Shown piece after piece: positions 1 to 6,624 of a stretch of 6,735 nucleotides of DNA. Position numbers and translations under genes: made by a program. Every line of letters starts with the position of its first letter. The first letter of the stretch is position 1. The notes under the pieces were generated by a model that ran no database searches, was not told the DNA's origin, and worked only from the letters and a program-made list of their open reading frames with translations. Source of the stretch: Bacillota bacterium. Its GTDB lineage: Bacteria; Bacillota_E; Sulfobacillia; Sulfobacillales; Sulfobacillaceae. The DNA lies in the NCBI GenBank assembly GCA_021820165.1, contig JAKADW010000117.1, forward strand, positions 1 to 6,735, read 5' to 3'.

Positions 1-1
1 G

Positions 2-1294
2 TATGCTACCCTAGTGCGACCAAGTACGGAGACAGAAAGCTTTTCCGTGGGAATCGTATCTCCGTGGCCACCAGAAAGGACAGGAATAGCAGATTACGCA
101 CATCAGTTGTCGAACCAGATGGAACATTTTTTCACGGTAAAGCGTATTGGTCCTAAAAATGTTATGGATATTGAGAACGTCGACACGGTCATTTATGAGC
201 TTGGAAACAGCGAATATCATGATTTCATGTGGCCCCTGTTCGAACAATTCCCAGGAATAGTGGAATTTCACGATCTCTTCCTGCATGGATACTGGTATCA
301 CAACTCCATTGTGACTCGCAAGGACCCGAACAGGTATATTGAGGAGATGGAGTACTGTCACGGATCGTCTGGGCGAGAGTACGCTGAAAATGTTCTTAGA
401 GCTGTGATCTCTCCATCAAACGATAAGTTTATGGTAAACTGTCGGCCAGCCAGATCTGCCGAACAGGTCATTGTGCACAGTGGTTGGGCTCGGACGCAGT
501 TAATGAAGCAGGTAACCGCTCTGTCGGCTCCCATTCACGTAATTCCTCATGCGTTTCCAGAACCAAGTACGACGCCTATATCGGAGGTTAACGGTTTTAG
601 GGTGATTGGGGTGTTTGGACACATTGCAGCCACCAAGCAGCCTCTATTAATACTAGAAGCGTTTAAACTGGTTGCATCGTGCCGCGATTTTGCCGACGTT
701 AGGTTGTTGTTTGTCGGCGCGATGGATCCGTCGATCGAAGCGGAGTTTAATTTGACCGTTCAGAAACTTAACCTAGCCGATCGAATAGATGTTGTGGGCT
801 ACGCCGAACCGGAACAATTTGCGAACCTGTTCACGGAGGTTTCTTTAGTGTTGAACTTGCGCTCGCCATATATGGGCGAATCTTCCGGCAGTATGGCCCA
901 CGCATTGTCCCAAGGACGTCCGACCATTGTGACGGACGTTGGCGCGTTTTCTGAAGTTCCAGATTCAGCGGTCGTCAAGGTGGATGAGCATCTTGACAGT
1001 CACGGTCTTGCCTCCACAATTATGGACACCTTGCAGGCAGACGTGTTAAAGAGACTGTCTGTTAACGCTGTTGAATACGCAACAGGTTTTTCGTGGTCGA
1101 ATACTATTGACCGCTACATGGTGCCAGTATACATCTCGAAGCAAAGCAGGGTGATAAAAGTAGCGATTAGAGAGGGGAGCGAGGTATTAGATTTAGGCCC
1201 TTTGGCGGCGACAATAGGGCAGGTGTGGTCCAACACCCTAATGATTGCCAAGCCCTGGAGACATCCGAAGAAGGTACGCCATGAACGGGTTTAG
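2..1294 (+). CDS. GT4-family glycosyltransferase, probably 5'-truncated by the window edge
   Basis: Retaining GT-B glycosyltransferase that would move a sugar from an activated nucleotide donor onto a growing glycan at the cytoplasmic face of the membrane; donor and acceptor are not readable. Counting from the GTG at 14 (426 residues), the N-terminal Rossmann half opens with GIVSPWPPERTGIADYA (13-29), the usual donor/acceptor loop of this family. PGIVEFHDLFLH (80-91) is the 'HD..LH' signature. The C-terminal half starts with GVFGHIAATKQP (199-210), and YMGESSGSMAHALSQG (286-301) is the nucleotide-sugar loop. In that loop the first Glu of the E-x7-E motif is E289 and the second is replaced by Ala, as I recall for relatives reading GETSGSLLRA. 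The frame is open to the left edge and no Shine-Dalgarno precedes GTG 14, so the true start probably lies outside. About 48 residues follow the expected end of the fold. The last 14 bases overlap the next gene. Family certain, substrate unknown. Confidence 0.88.
   Translation, partial: YATLVRPSTETESFSVGIVSPWPPERTGIADYAHQLSNQMEHFFTVKRIGPKNVMDIENVDTVIYELGNSEYHDFMWPLFEQFPGIVEFHDLFLHGYWYHNSIVTRKDPNRYIEEMEYCHGSSGREYAENVLRAVISPSNDKFMVNCRPARSAEQVIVHSGWARTQLMKQVTALSAPIHVIPHAFPEPSTTPISEVNGFRVIGVFGHIAATKQPLLILEAFKLVASCRDFADVRLLFVGAMDPSIEAEFNLTVQKLNLADRIDVVGYAEPEQFANLFTEVSLVLNLRSPYMGESSGSMAHALSQGRPTIVTDVGAFSEVPDSAVVKVDEHLDSHGLASTIMDTLQADVLKRLSVNAVEYATGFSWSNTIDRYMVPVYISKQSRVIKVAIREGSEVLDLGPLAATIGQVWSNTLMIAKPWRHPKKVRHERV
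1269..1275 (+). promoter_or_regulatory. Ribosome binding site that fixes the start of the second glycosyltransferase
   Basis: AGAAGGT lies 5 bases before the ATG at 1281. The longer open frame begins with a TTG at 1245 that has no comparable site before it, and the twelve extra residues (MPSPGDIRRRYA) lie before the usual start of the fold. The site sits inside the upstream glycosyltransferase gene, which fits coupled translation. Confidence 0.6.
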
Positions 1295-2339
1295 GGTAGG
1301 ATTAGATGTGCGAATTTTGGCGAACAGCGAAAGAACAACTGGAGTCCCGTTGTATGTAAGTCAATTAGTCGACTACTTGTTACGATTCAACGAGGATACA
1401 GTGTTTTTCACAGACCGGCCCATTAGCACTATTCAAACTCAGACACTAAGACCCTGGGCCCGAAGCATACCGTGGCAGCAAAGTGTTCTACCGCTAGCTG
1501 CCATGAAAAGGAAGGTTAAGGTTTTTCATGGTCCCGCTTATTCTATTCCAATGTGGGGTAATTTTCGCAAGATAGTTACAATCCACGATGCTGGTTTTAT
1601 TAAAAATCCTGAGTGGCTGGATCCACAGGTTGAAAGTTATTTGAAGCGGATGGTACCTCTGAGTGTTCGCAAAGCCGACATTATTATCGTGCCTTCAGCA
1701 TGTGTTCAGGAAGACCTAGCTGACTACTTTCCGGAATTCTTCCACAAGACCGAAATAGTTCCGATGGGGTCAAGGTTTGCTGAATCGATCGAGGCAGCAA
1801 CTGCTGGATGTCGGAATATAGGGAGACCTTACCTACTTCATGTTGGAACTCATGAACCTAGAAAAAATCTATCAACGCTTCTCCAAGCTTACAAAATAAC
1901 GATAGAGCGGAAGGACTTCCCGTACGACCTGGTTCTAGTTGGTATGGACGGATGGAAGACTCGAACGCTCTTCGCAGAGATTGGAGAGCAAGATCTAACG
2001 AGGCGTGTAAGGGCGATAGGATATGCTCCAGATGAAGAGTTAGTCCGTTGGTATAGAGGAGCCAGTGGATACGTTCAAGCTGCACACTACGAAGGATTCG
2101 GCATTGCAACCCTAGACGCGTATTGTGCAGGGCTTCCAATTGCGGCGACGAGAACTGGGTGGATTCGAGACCATGGAGACTTGGGAGTTACTTGGATCGA
2201 AAACCCTGCTGACGTTGGATCGATAGAAGATTCTCTGCGACAATTGGTGAATTGTACCGCTCCACCTAGAGATCTGTCTCGCTGGAGATGGCACTCTGTA
2301 GCGGAGGGGCATCGAGCACTTTACCAAAGATTTTTGTGA
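1281..2339 (+). CDS. GT4-family glycosyltransferase
   Basis: Second retaining GT-B glycosyltransferase, 352 residues from the ATG at 1281, close to the usual length for such enzymes. The N-terminal half begins with GLDVRILANSERTTGVPLYV (7-26), the conserved 'D.R......GI..Y' opening. Next come VFHGPAYSIP (81-90), TIHDAGFIKNPEWL (100-113), and KADIIIVPSACVQEDLADYF (131-150), typical of this subgroup. The linker KTEIVPMG (156-163) leads to the C-terminal half with YLLHVGTHEPRKNLSTLLQAY (184-204), which contains the phosphate-binding R/K pair. HYEGFGIATLDAYCAGLP (269-286) is the donor-binding loop. There the E-x7-E motif is E-x7-D (E271, D279), a conservative change. The later 'S.LPE' stretch is replaced by TGWIRDHGD. 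The start overlaps the upstream gene by 14 bases, so the two enzymes are probably co-translated and act in the same polysaccharide pathway. Sugar and linkage cannot be read. Confidence 0.9.
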   Translation: MNGFRVGLDVRILANSERTTGVPLYVSQLVDYLLRFNEDTVFFTDRPISTIQTQTLRPWARSIPWQQSVLPLAAMKRKVKVFHGPAYSIPMWGNFRKIVTIHDAGFIKNPEWLDPQVESYLKRMVPLSVRKADIIIVPSACVQEDLADYFPEFFHKTEIVPMGSRFAESIEAATAGCRNIGRPYLLHVGTHEPRKNLSTLLQAYKITIERKDFPYDLVLVGMDGWKTRTLFAEIGEQDLTRRVRAIGYAPDEELVRWYRGASGYVQAAHYEGFGIATLDAYCAGLPIAATRTGWIRDHGDLGVTWIENPADVGSIEDSLRQLVNCTAPPRDLSRWRWHSVAEGHRALYQRFL

Positions 2340-2418
2340 GGTGCTGTGATGTGATGGCTCGGTGAGCACTGTGCAATTTCAACACAATCGACATTCTTCC
2401 TTGTCATATCGGGCCAGG
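2340..2418. other. Convergent intergenic gap between the glycosyltransferases and the oxidase operon
   Basis: Both flanking transcripts end here. I looked for a bidirectional terminator and found only weak candidates: a 5-base stem GTGCT/AGCAC (2341-2345 with 2365-2369, 19-base loop) and a 4-base TGTG/CACA pairing further right. Neither is GC-rich and neither is followed by a T-run on either strand. No small gene is supported. Confidence 0.5.
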
Positions 2419-2790
2419 TCAATACCCTCCCCACTTAAACATCATGATCCAGATCGACATGCCAATGAGTCCACCGGCAATGAGAAACCCAAGAAAGAGA
2501 GGGATAACTTGCCAGGCAGGCCCTCGGCTCTCTCTAAGGTGCATGAAGATGCCAAGCTGCAGTGCAGCTTGAATGACCGCAAGTCCCAAGATCGTCACCA
2601 AGAGGGCACTTGCGGGAAGAGCCCGATCCTCCACCAGAATAAACGAAGCAAATGTTAAGACGAGAGAGAGAATGTAGCCTACAACCTGTGGGGTAGGGAA
2701 CTTCTCTTCTTGAAAGCGAGGTTGAATAAAGGCGAACCCGGGCTCTCCCCGCTCTTCATCCCAAATACCTTCTGTGGTGTCGCTAGCCAT
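2419..2790 (-). CDS. cyoD: Cytochrome bo3/aa3-type quinol oxidase subunit IV
   Basis: Small membrane subunit of the haem-copper quinol oxidase, thought to assist assembly of the CuB/haem centre in subunit I. It has 123 residues, in the usual 100-125 range. After a charged N-terminal tail of about 34 residues come three membrane segments (roughly 35-53, 61-85 and 95-117). The family signature is in the second: LAVIQAALQLGIFMHL (70-85), matching the 'VQ..LQL..F.H' pattern of CyoD/QoxD proteins. The start is fixed by GGAGGT (2798-2803 on the + strand) 7 bases before the ATG. It is the last gene of the operon, 18 bases after cyoC. Its TGA at 2419-2421 faces the glycosyltransferase block and no clear terminator follows. 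The acidic stretch near the N-terminus (DEERGEPG) is not shared with E. coli CyoD as I remember it. Confidence 0.93.
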   Translation of the reverse strand: MASDTTEGIWDEERGEPGFAFIQPRFQEEKFPTPQVVGYILSLVLTFASFILVEDRALPASALLVTILGLAVIQAALQLGIFMHLRESRGPAWQVIPLFLGFLIAGGLIGMSIWIMMFKWGGY

Positions 2791-2797
2791 ACTTCAC

Positions 2798-2803
2798 ACC
2801 TCC
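2798..2803 (-). promoter_or_regulatory. Shine-Dalgarno site of cyoD
   Basis: GGAGGT on the - strand, 7 bases upstream of the cyoD ATG. It is a near-perfect match to the anti-Shine-Dalgarno and rules out later methionines as the start. Confidence 0.7.
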
Positions 2804-2808
2804 GAGAG

Positions 2809-3432
2809 TTAGGTAATCTTGCCGTACAGGTAGACAAAGGTAAAGATAAAAACCCAGACGATGTCTAAAAAGTGCCAGTAGAGGGAGAAGGTGTAGAGCT
2901 TTCTGGTCGTAACTGGGGTGAGTCCTCGTCGCGACAGCTGAAACAGCAGGGTCACGGCCCAGACGATGCCGAAGCTCACGTGGGCTCCATGGGTCCCAAC
3001 TAAAATGAAGAAGCCGGAGAGAAAGCTGCTGACGTGCCAGGTAATGCCGTGACTCACATCGCCGACAAACTCATGAATCTCGGTGGTGACAAACGCGGCG
3101 CCCATCATCAAGGTGACGACAAGCCAGGTCATCATCGCCTTTTGCCTATCATTGCGCATGGCGTAAATGGCCATGCCCACGGTGAAGCTGCTGGTCAAGA
3201 GCAAGAGCGTTTCTAGCAACGTGGGCGCATAGTGAAAGATTTGATTGGGGGTGGGCCCAAAGACGATGTGACTGCGATAGACGGCAAAGACGGAAAAAAG
3301 ACTGGCAAAGATCAGCATGTCGGAGACCAGAAACATCCAAAACCCGGTAATCTTGATGCTTTCTTGCTTGACCGAAAACTCTAGCGGCAGGTGGGGAGAC
3401 TCCACCTTTGGCGGATTAACGGGAATATTCAT
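2809..3432 (-). CDS. cyoC: Cytochrome bo3/aa3-type quinol oxidase subunit III
   Basis: Integral membrane subunit that packs against subunit I and stabilises it; it carries no metal centre. It has 207 residues, matching CyoC/QoxC of quinol oxidases, with five membrane segments (about 30-52, 68-90, 99-118, 136-165 and 183-204); the longer seven-helix form of cytochrome c oxidases is absent. Family signatures are GFWMFLVSDMLIFASLF (30-46), E74 in LLETLLLLTSSF, E118 and H120 in TTEIHEF, GTHGAHVSFGIVW (146-158) and SLYWHFLDIVWVFIF (183-197). The ATG overlaps the cyoB stop as ATGA (3429-3432), and GGAGGT (3440-3445 on the + strand) stands 7 bases before it, so translation is probably coupled to cyoB. 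The N-terminal 29 residues are proline-rich and cytoplasmic by expectation. Confidence 0.95.
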   Translation of the reverse strand: MNIPVNPPKVESPHLPLEFSVKQESIKITGFWMFLVSDMLIFASLFSVFAVYRSHIVFGPTPNQIFHYAPTLLETLLLLTSSFTVGMAIYAMRNDRQKAMMTWLVVTLMMGAAFVTTEIHEFVGDVSHGITWHVSSFLSGFFILVGTHGAHVSFGIVWAVTLLFQLSRRGLTPVTTRKLYTFSLYWHFLDIVWVFIFTFVYLYGKIT

Positions 3433-5423
3433 CCCTGTAACCTCCCTAATGACCGTTCAATGTGCCGAATCTCATCGGCTGAGATGTGTTTGTGCTCATC
3501 GTAGTCAAATCCCGTAAAGATTAAGGTGGCGATGACGCCAAGCACGCCCAAGAGGGCGATCGGCCACCAGGTAAAGACCATGCCAAAGCCGAAGATAAAG
3601 AAGGCAAATCCCAGGGCAAACGGGACTGGCGAGTTCTTAGGAAGCTCAAGTTCGCGGATGTCATCCGAAGTAAGCTGATCTTTAATCGTCGTGCCTTGGC
3701 GCTTCATCGTCCAAAACATATCGCGGCTGGTCACGACGGGAATCCGGGCAAAGTTGTACTCGGGCGCGGGCGAGGGCAGCGCCCACTCCAAAGTTCGGCC
3801 ATTCCACGGATCGCCCGTGGCATCGCGCGGACTTTTAAAGAGACTCCAGACAATGTCGTAGACCAAGACAACGAAGCCGGCTCCCATCGTAAATGCGCCC
3901 AAAGTCGAAATCACGTTGAGTTCATGCCAACCGAAGCCGGAGGGATAGGTGTAAAGGCGCCGTGTCATCCCCTCGAAGCCCAGCATGTACTGAGGCACGA
4001 AGGTGACCCAAAAGCCAATGAAAAACAGCCAGAAGGCGAACTTGCCTTGACGCTCATTGAGAGAAAAGCCAAACATCTTCGGCCACCAATAGTGCAGTCC
4101 CGAAAGGAGGCCAAAGAGGGTTCCGCCGATGAGCACATTATGAAAGTGGGCTATCAGGAAGTAGCCATTGTGGAACTGGTAGTCTGCGGGCACCACGGCA
4201 AACATGACCCCGGTGGCACCGCCAATGGCAAACGTCGGAATAAAGGCGAGTTGGTAGAGCATGGCCACGGTCATGCGAATGCGTCCTCCCCACATGGTAA
4301 AGATCCAGTTGAAGATCTTTATCCCCGTCGGAATGGCAATGAGCATGGTGGAGAGGCCGAAGAAGATATTGACACTGGGGCCTGCGCCCATAGTGAAGAA
4401 GTGATGGACCCAGGTGCCGTAGGCCAAGAACATAATCGCCACGATGGAAAGCGTCATCGCCGTATAGCCAAAGAGGGGTTTACCGGAAAACGTGGCCACG
4501 ACCTCGGAGAAGATACCAAAGGCGGGCAGGACCACAATGTAGACCTCAGGATGTCCGAACAGCCAGAAGAGATTGACATACATCATGGACATGCCGCCGT
4601 GGCCCAGCGTGAAGAACGATGACTGGAACAGGCGATCGATCAAGCTTAGGGCCAAGGCCACGGTGAGAGGAGGAAAGGCGAAGATAATGAGCGCGGACGT
4701 CGTCAAAGCCGACCAGATGAAAAGCGGCATGCGCATGAAGGTCATGCCCGGTGCGCGCATGCGAAGAATCGTGACCAGGAAATTGATCCCCGTCATGGTG
4801 GTGCCGATGCCCGCGATTAAGAGCGACATAAAGTAATAGTTTTCACCGACCCCCGGGGTGAAGGCTTTCTCGGTAAAGGGGGCATAGGCAGTCCAGCCGG
4901 CATCGGGGGAGCCTCCCAGCACGAACGAAATATTGAGGAGCAGCGCGCCAAAGGCAAAGAGCCAGTAGCTCATGGCATTCAGGCGGGGGAAGGCGACGTC
5001 GCGGGCCCCAATCATGAGCGGCACGACCGCGTTAAACAGGGCGAAGATGAAAGGCATGGCCATGAAGAAGATCATGATCGTGCCGTGGGTGGTAAAGACT
5101 TCGTTGTACTCGGTGGGTCCAATCGGCTGCACATGGGGCAAGGCTAAGTTGGTGCGCATCATGAGCGCATCCACGCCGCCCCGAAAAAGCATGGCCAAGG
5201 CCGAGATGAGGTAGAGTACGCCAATCTTCTTATGGTCCACCGTCGTGAGCCATTCACGCCAGAGCCAACGCCACTTCTTATAGCGCGTGAGCACGCCGAA
5301 AATGATGACCCCCGTGCCGATAATCATGACATCGGCACCGAGCTCGGTGGGTTTTCGCACATTTGCCGGAAATAGGGTATGCACCATATAGAGATAGAAG
5401 AGATAGACGGCCATAAATGACAT
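3429..5423 (-). CDS. cyoB: Cytochrome bo3/aa3-type quinol oxidase subunit I (catalytic)
   Basis: Catalytic subunit that reduces O2 to water with quinol electrons and pumps protons. Its 664 residues match E. coli CyoB (663). Low-spin haem ligands are H113 (FTTHG) and H428; the high-spin haem ligand is H426 (AHFHNV). CuB ligands are H291 (FGHPEVY), H340 and H341, with Y295 placed for the His-Tyr cross-link. The D-channel has D142 (GARDVAFPRLN), N131, N149 and E293; the K-channel has K369 (TGIKIFNW). Haem-propionate arginines are R488/R489 (GMTRRL). The TGDPWNGRTLEW stretch (536-547) is shared with E. coli CyoB. Quinol-site R81 and D85 are kept, but the E. coli H98/Q101 positions read E105/E108. 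The N-terminus has an additional hydrophobic run (3-18). The start ATG is 7 bases after the cyoA stop, with AAAGGA 10 bases upstream; M4 is an alternative. Haem type (o or a) is not determined by the sequence. Confidence 0.97.
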   Translation of the reverse strand: MSFMAVYLFYLYMVHTLFPANVRKPTELGADVMIIGTGVIIFGVLTRYKKWRWLWREWLTTVDHKKIGVLYLISALAMLFRGGVDALMMRTNLALPHVQPIGPTEYNEVFTTHGTIMIFFMAMPFIFALFNAVVPLMIGARDVAFPRLNAMSYWLFAFGALLLNISFVLGGSPDAGWTAYAPFTEKAFTPGVGENYYFMSLLIAGIGTTMTGINFLVTILRMRAPGMTFMRMPLFIWSALTTSALIIFAFPPLTVALALSLIDRLFQSSFFTLGHGGMSMMYVNLFWLFGHPEVYIVVLPAFGIFSEVVATFSGKPLFGYTAMTLSIVAIMFLAYGTWVHHFFTMGAGPSVNIFFGLSTMLIAIPTGIKIFNWIFTMWGGRIRMTVAMLYQLAFIPTFAIGGATGVMFAVVPADYQFHNGYFLIAHFHNVLIGGTLFGLLSGLHYWWPKMFGFSLNERQGKFAFWLFFIGFWVTFVPQYMLGFEGMTRRLYTYPSGFGWHELNVISTLGAFTMGAGFVVLVYDIVWSLFKSPRDATGDPWNGRTLEWALPSPAPEYNFARIPVVTSRDMFWTMKRQGTTIKDQLTSDDIRELELPKNSPVPFALGFAFFIFGFGMVFTWWPIALLGVLGVIATLIFTGFDYDEHKHISADEIRHIERSLGRLQG
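3440..3445 (-). promoter_or_regulatory. Shine-Dalgarno site of cyoC inside the end of cyoB
   Basis: GGAGGT on the - strand lies 7 bases before the cyoC ATG and within the last codons of cyoB. With the ATGA stop/start overlap, this is the usual layout for translational coupling of two subunits made in equal amounts. Confidence 0.65.
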
Positions 5424-5430
5424 GCTTACG

Positions 5431-6375
5431 TCATCCTTTCTTCATCGGCATTGCGATGTGGTTCGAGCCATTTTTTTGAGGATGATTAGACATAACCGGA
5501 TACATGCCGCCCACTAAAGTAAATCCGTGGGTGACCCGGGGAAAGCTTGAGGAGGGATACCTGGAGTATTCTTGGACTCCCGTCGTGCTGAAGTGCAACA
5601 GGCGGTGATAGTCGGCCATGGTCATGGGCGGTTTCGTTCGATGCATCTGAGAGACCCAGGCGGCAAACTTGGCCTTGGGCACGGCCCTCGTGTAAAAAAG
5701 CATCTTTTCGAAGTCCCGGCCAGAAAACTGGCCGCTTCTTCCCCAGTAGAGCCCGGGTCGGCTCGCTTCAAGCCAGAGAGGAAGCACTCGGCCACCCATG
5801 GTATACTCCATGCCTCCCAACTGCGGGATCCAAAACGTGTTCATCGGTGAGTTGGCCGTCAGTTCGAAGAGCACGGGCTTCTTGGTCGGGATCTCCAAAT
5901 AGTTGACCGTGGCAATGTGTTGGGCGGGATACTCAAACATCCACTTCCAGTTAAGCGAGGTCACGTCAATTACCAAGGGATGAGGATCGGGCGGCAGCTT
6001 GGCTAAGGCGTAAGTGGTGCGCACCGTGGGTATGGCGATGATAGCTAAGATCACCGCAGGAATGATAAGCCAGAGCAGTTCCAAGAGGCGGTGATCGCGC
6101 CAATCCGGCGTGTAAGGGTGCGGATTATGGGGCCGATCGCGATAGCGGATTACCGTAATCAAAAACAGCACAATGACCAAGCCGACGACGATGGCCATGG
6201 CTACGGAAGAGAAGATGATGAGATCCAATTCCCGGCGAGCAACGGGGCCTTCGGGATGGAGCAACACGTAGTGGCTGCCGCAACCGGATATCAGGGGCAG
6301 CATGAGTATCCCTGCTGCCCAAACGACCCAGGACTTGGGATGAAGGGGTTTAGCTAAAGCCAAGACTCTCGACAT
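5431..6375 (-). CDS. cyoA: Cytochrome bo3/aa3-type quinol oxidase subunit II (lipoprotein)
   Basis: Subunit II of the quinol oxidase, anchored in the membrane with its cupredoxin domain outside. It has 314 residues. The signal segment (about 16-31) ends in the lipobox ISGC, so C32 should be lipid-modified. Two membrane hairpin helices follow (about 52-77 and 97-117, the latter with the family motif ELLWLIIPAVIL). The cupredoxin domain spans about 134-243, with LNWKWMFEYP (141-150) and NTFWIPQLGGMEYTM (179-193). C32 is the only cysteine, so the C-x3-C CuA site is absent and SGQFSGRDFEKM (214-225) stands in its place, as in quinol oxidases. The C-terminal tail is rich in His and Met (H283, H298, H306, M291, M295, M309, M311), as also seen in E. 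coli CyoA. The ATG has GAGGTAGG about 7 bases upstream. First gene of the operon. Confidence 0.96.
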   Translation of the reverse strand: MSRVLALAKPLHPKSWVVWAAGILMLPLISGCGSHYVLLHPEGPVARRELDLIIFSSVAMAIVVGLVIVLFLITVIRYRDRPHNPHPYTPDWRDHRLLELLWLIIPAVILAIIAIPTVRTTYALAKLPPDPHPLVIDVTSLNWKWMFEYPAQHIATVNYLEIPTKKPVLFELTANSPMNTFWIPQLGGMEYTMGGRVLPLWLEASRPGLYWGRSGQFSGRDFEKMLFYTRAVPKAKFAAWVSQMHRTKPPMTMADYHRLLHFSTTGVQEYSRYPSSSFPRVTHGFTLVGGMYPVMSNHPQKNGSNHIAMPMKKG

Positions 6376-6383
6376 ATACGCGC

Positions 6384-6620
6384 CTACCTCGCTTCGACCA
6401 AGATGTGATGGACGCTAGTATGTGTCTGGACTTGCACTTCCATGCGAAATTGGCGAAGATGTCCAACCGGCAGCAATGGCCGAGGCCAGGGTTTCGTGGC
6501 CAAGGCGTTAAAACGAGTGAGATGCGAGGTCGTCTCCTCTAGCCAAATATCGTGGCACTTACGCAGGGGGCAAGAATGGGGAATTTCAACAGGATCTTCG
6601 TAGGGCTTACCGGGTAGCAT
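6384..6620 (-). CDS. Small open frame of unknown function ending just before cyoA
   Basis: Open frame of 78 residues that I do not recognise. It has a CxxxxC-H group (SCPLRKCHD, residues 16-24) and several histidines towards the C-terminus, no membrane segment and no signal peptide. The stop lies 8 bases before the cyoA ATG, and the cyoA ribosome site overlaps its last codons, which would fit a small gene at the head of the operon. Against it: there is no Shine-Dalgarno before the ATG, the frame is short, and the composition is not decisive. It could be a real small protein, a decayed gene, or chance in the cyoA leader. Confidence 0.3.
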   Translation of the reverse strand: MLPGKPYEDPVEIPHSCPLRKCHDIWLEETTSHLTRFNALATKPWPRPLLPVGHLRQFRMEVQVQTHTSVHHILVEAR

Positions 6621-6624
6621 GGTA

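Larger units (their letters stand above)
2419..6375 (-). other. cyoABCD (qoxABCD) quinol oxidase operon
   Basis: Four genes on one strand in the standard order II-I-III-IV, with junctions of +7, -4 and +18 bases and a good ribosome site before each, so one transcript is likely. A fifth gene for haem O synthase (cyoE) or haem A synthase (ctaA), often next to such operons, is not found downstream; the operon ends at a gap and then glycosyltransferases on the other strand. If present, that gene must be upstream of the window or elsewhere. Confidence 0.85.

Noticed and set aside
11..361. 116-residue open frame on the - strand
   Set aside because: Antisense to the N-terminal half of the first glycosyltransferase, with no domain and no ribosome site noted.
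1858..2369. Two overlapping - strand open frames opposite the second glycosyltransferase
   Set aside because: They oppose conserved GT4 motifs, overlap each other and resemble no family.
2554..2570. Perfect inverted repeat with 8-base arms (AAGCTGCA, one centre base, TGCAGCTT)
   Set aside because: It lies inside cyoD over the conserved Ala-Ala-Leu-Gln-Leu codons, has no T-run, and is explained by coding; not called as an operator or terminator.
2362..2658. 98-residue open frame on the + strand following the glycosyltransferases
   Set aside because: It covers the well-supported cyoD gene in antisense, lacks a ribosome site and has no recognisable domain.
3696..4622. 308-residue open frame on the + strand
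   Set aside because: It is antisense to cyoB, whose every catalytic motif is intact. The predicted product is low-complexity, His/Gly/Glu-rich, as expected from the reverse of a membrane protein gene.
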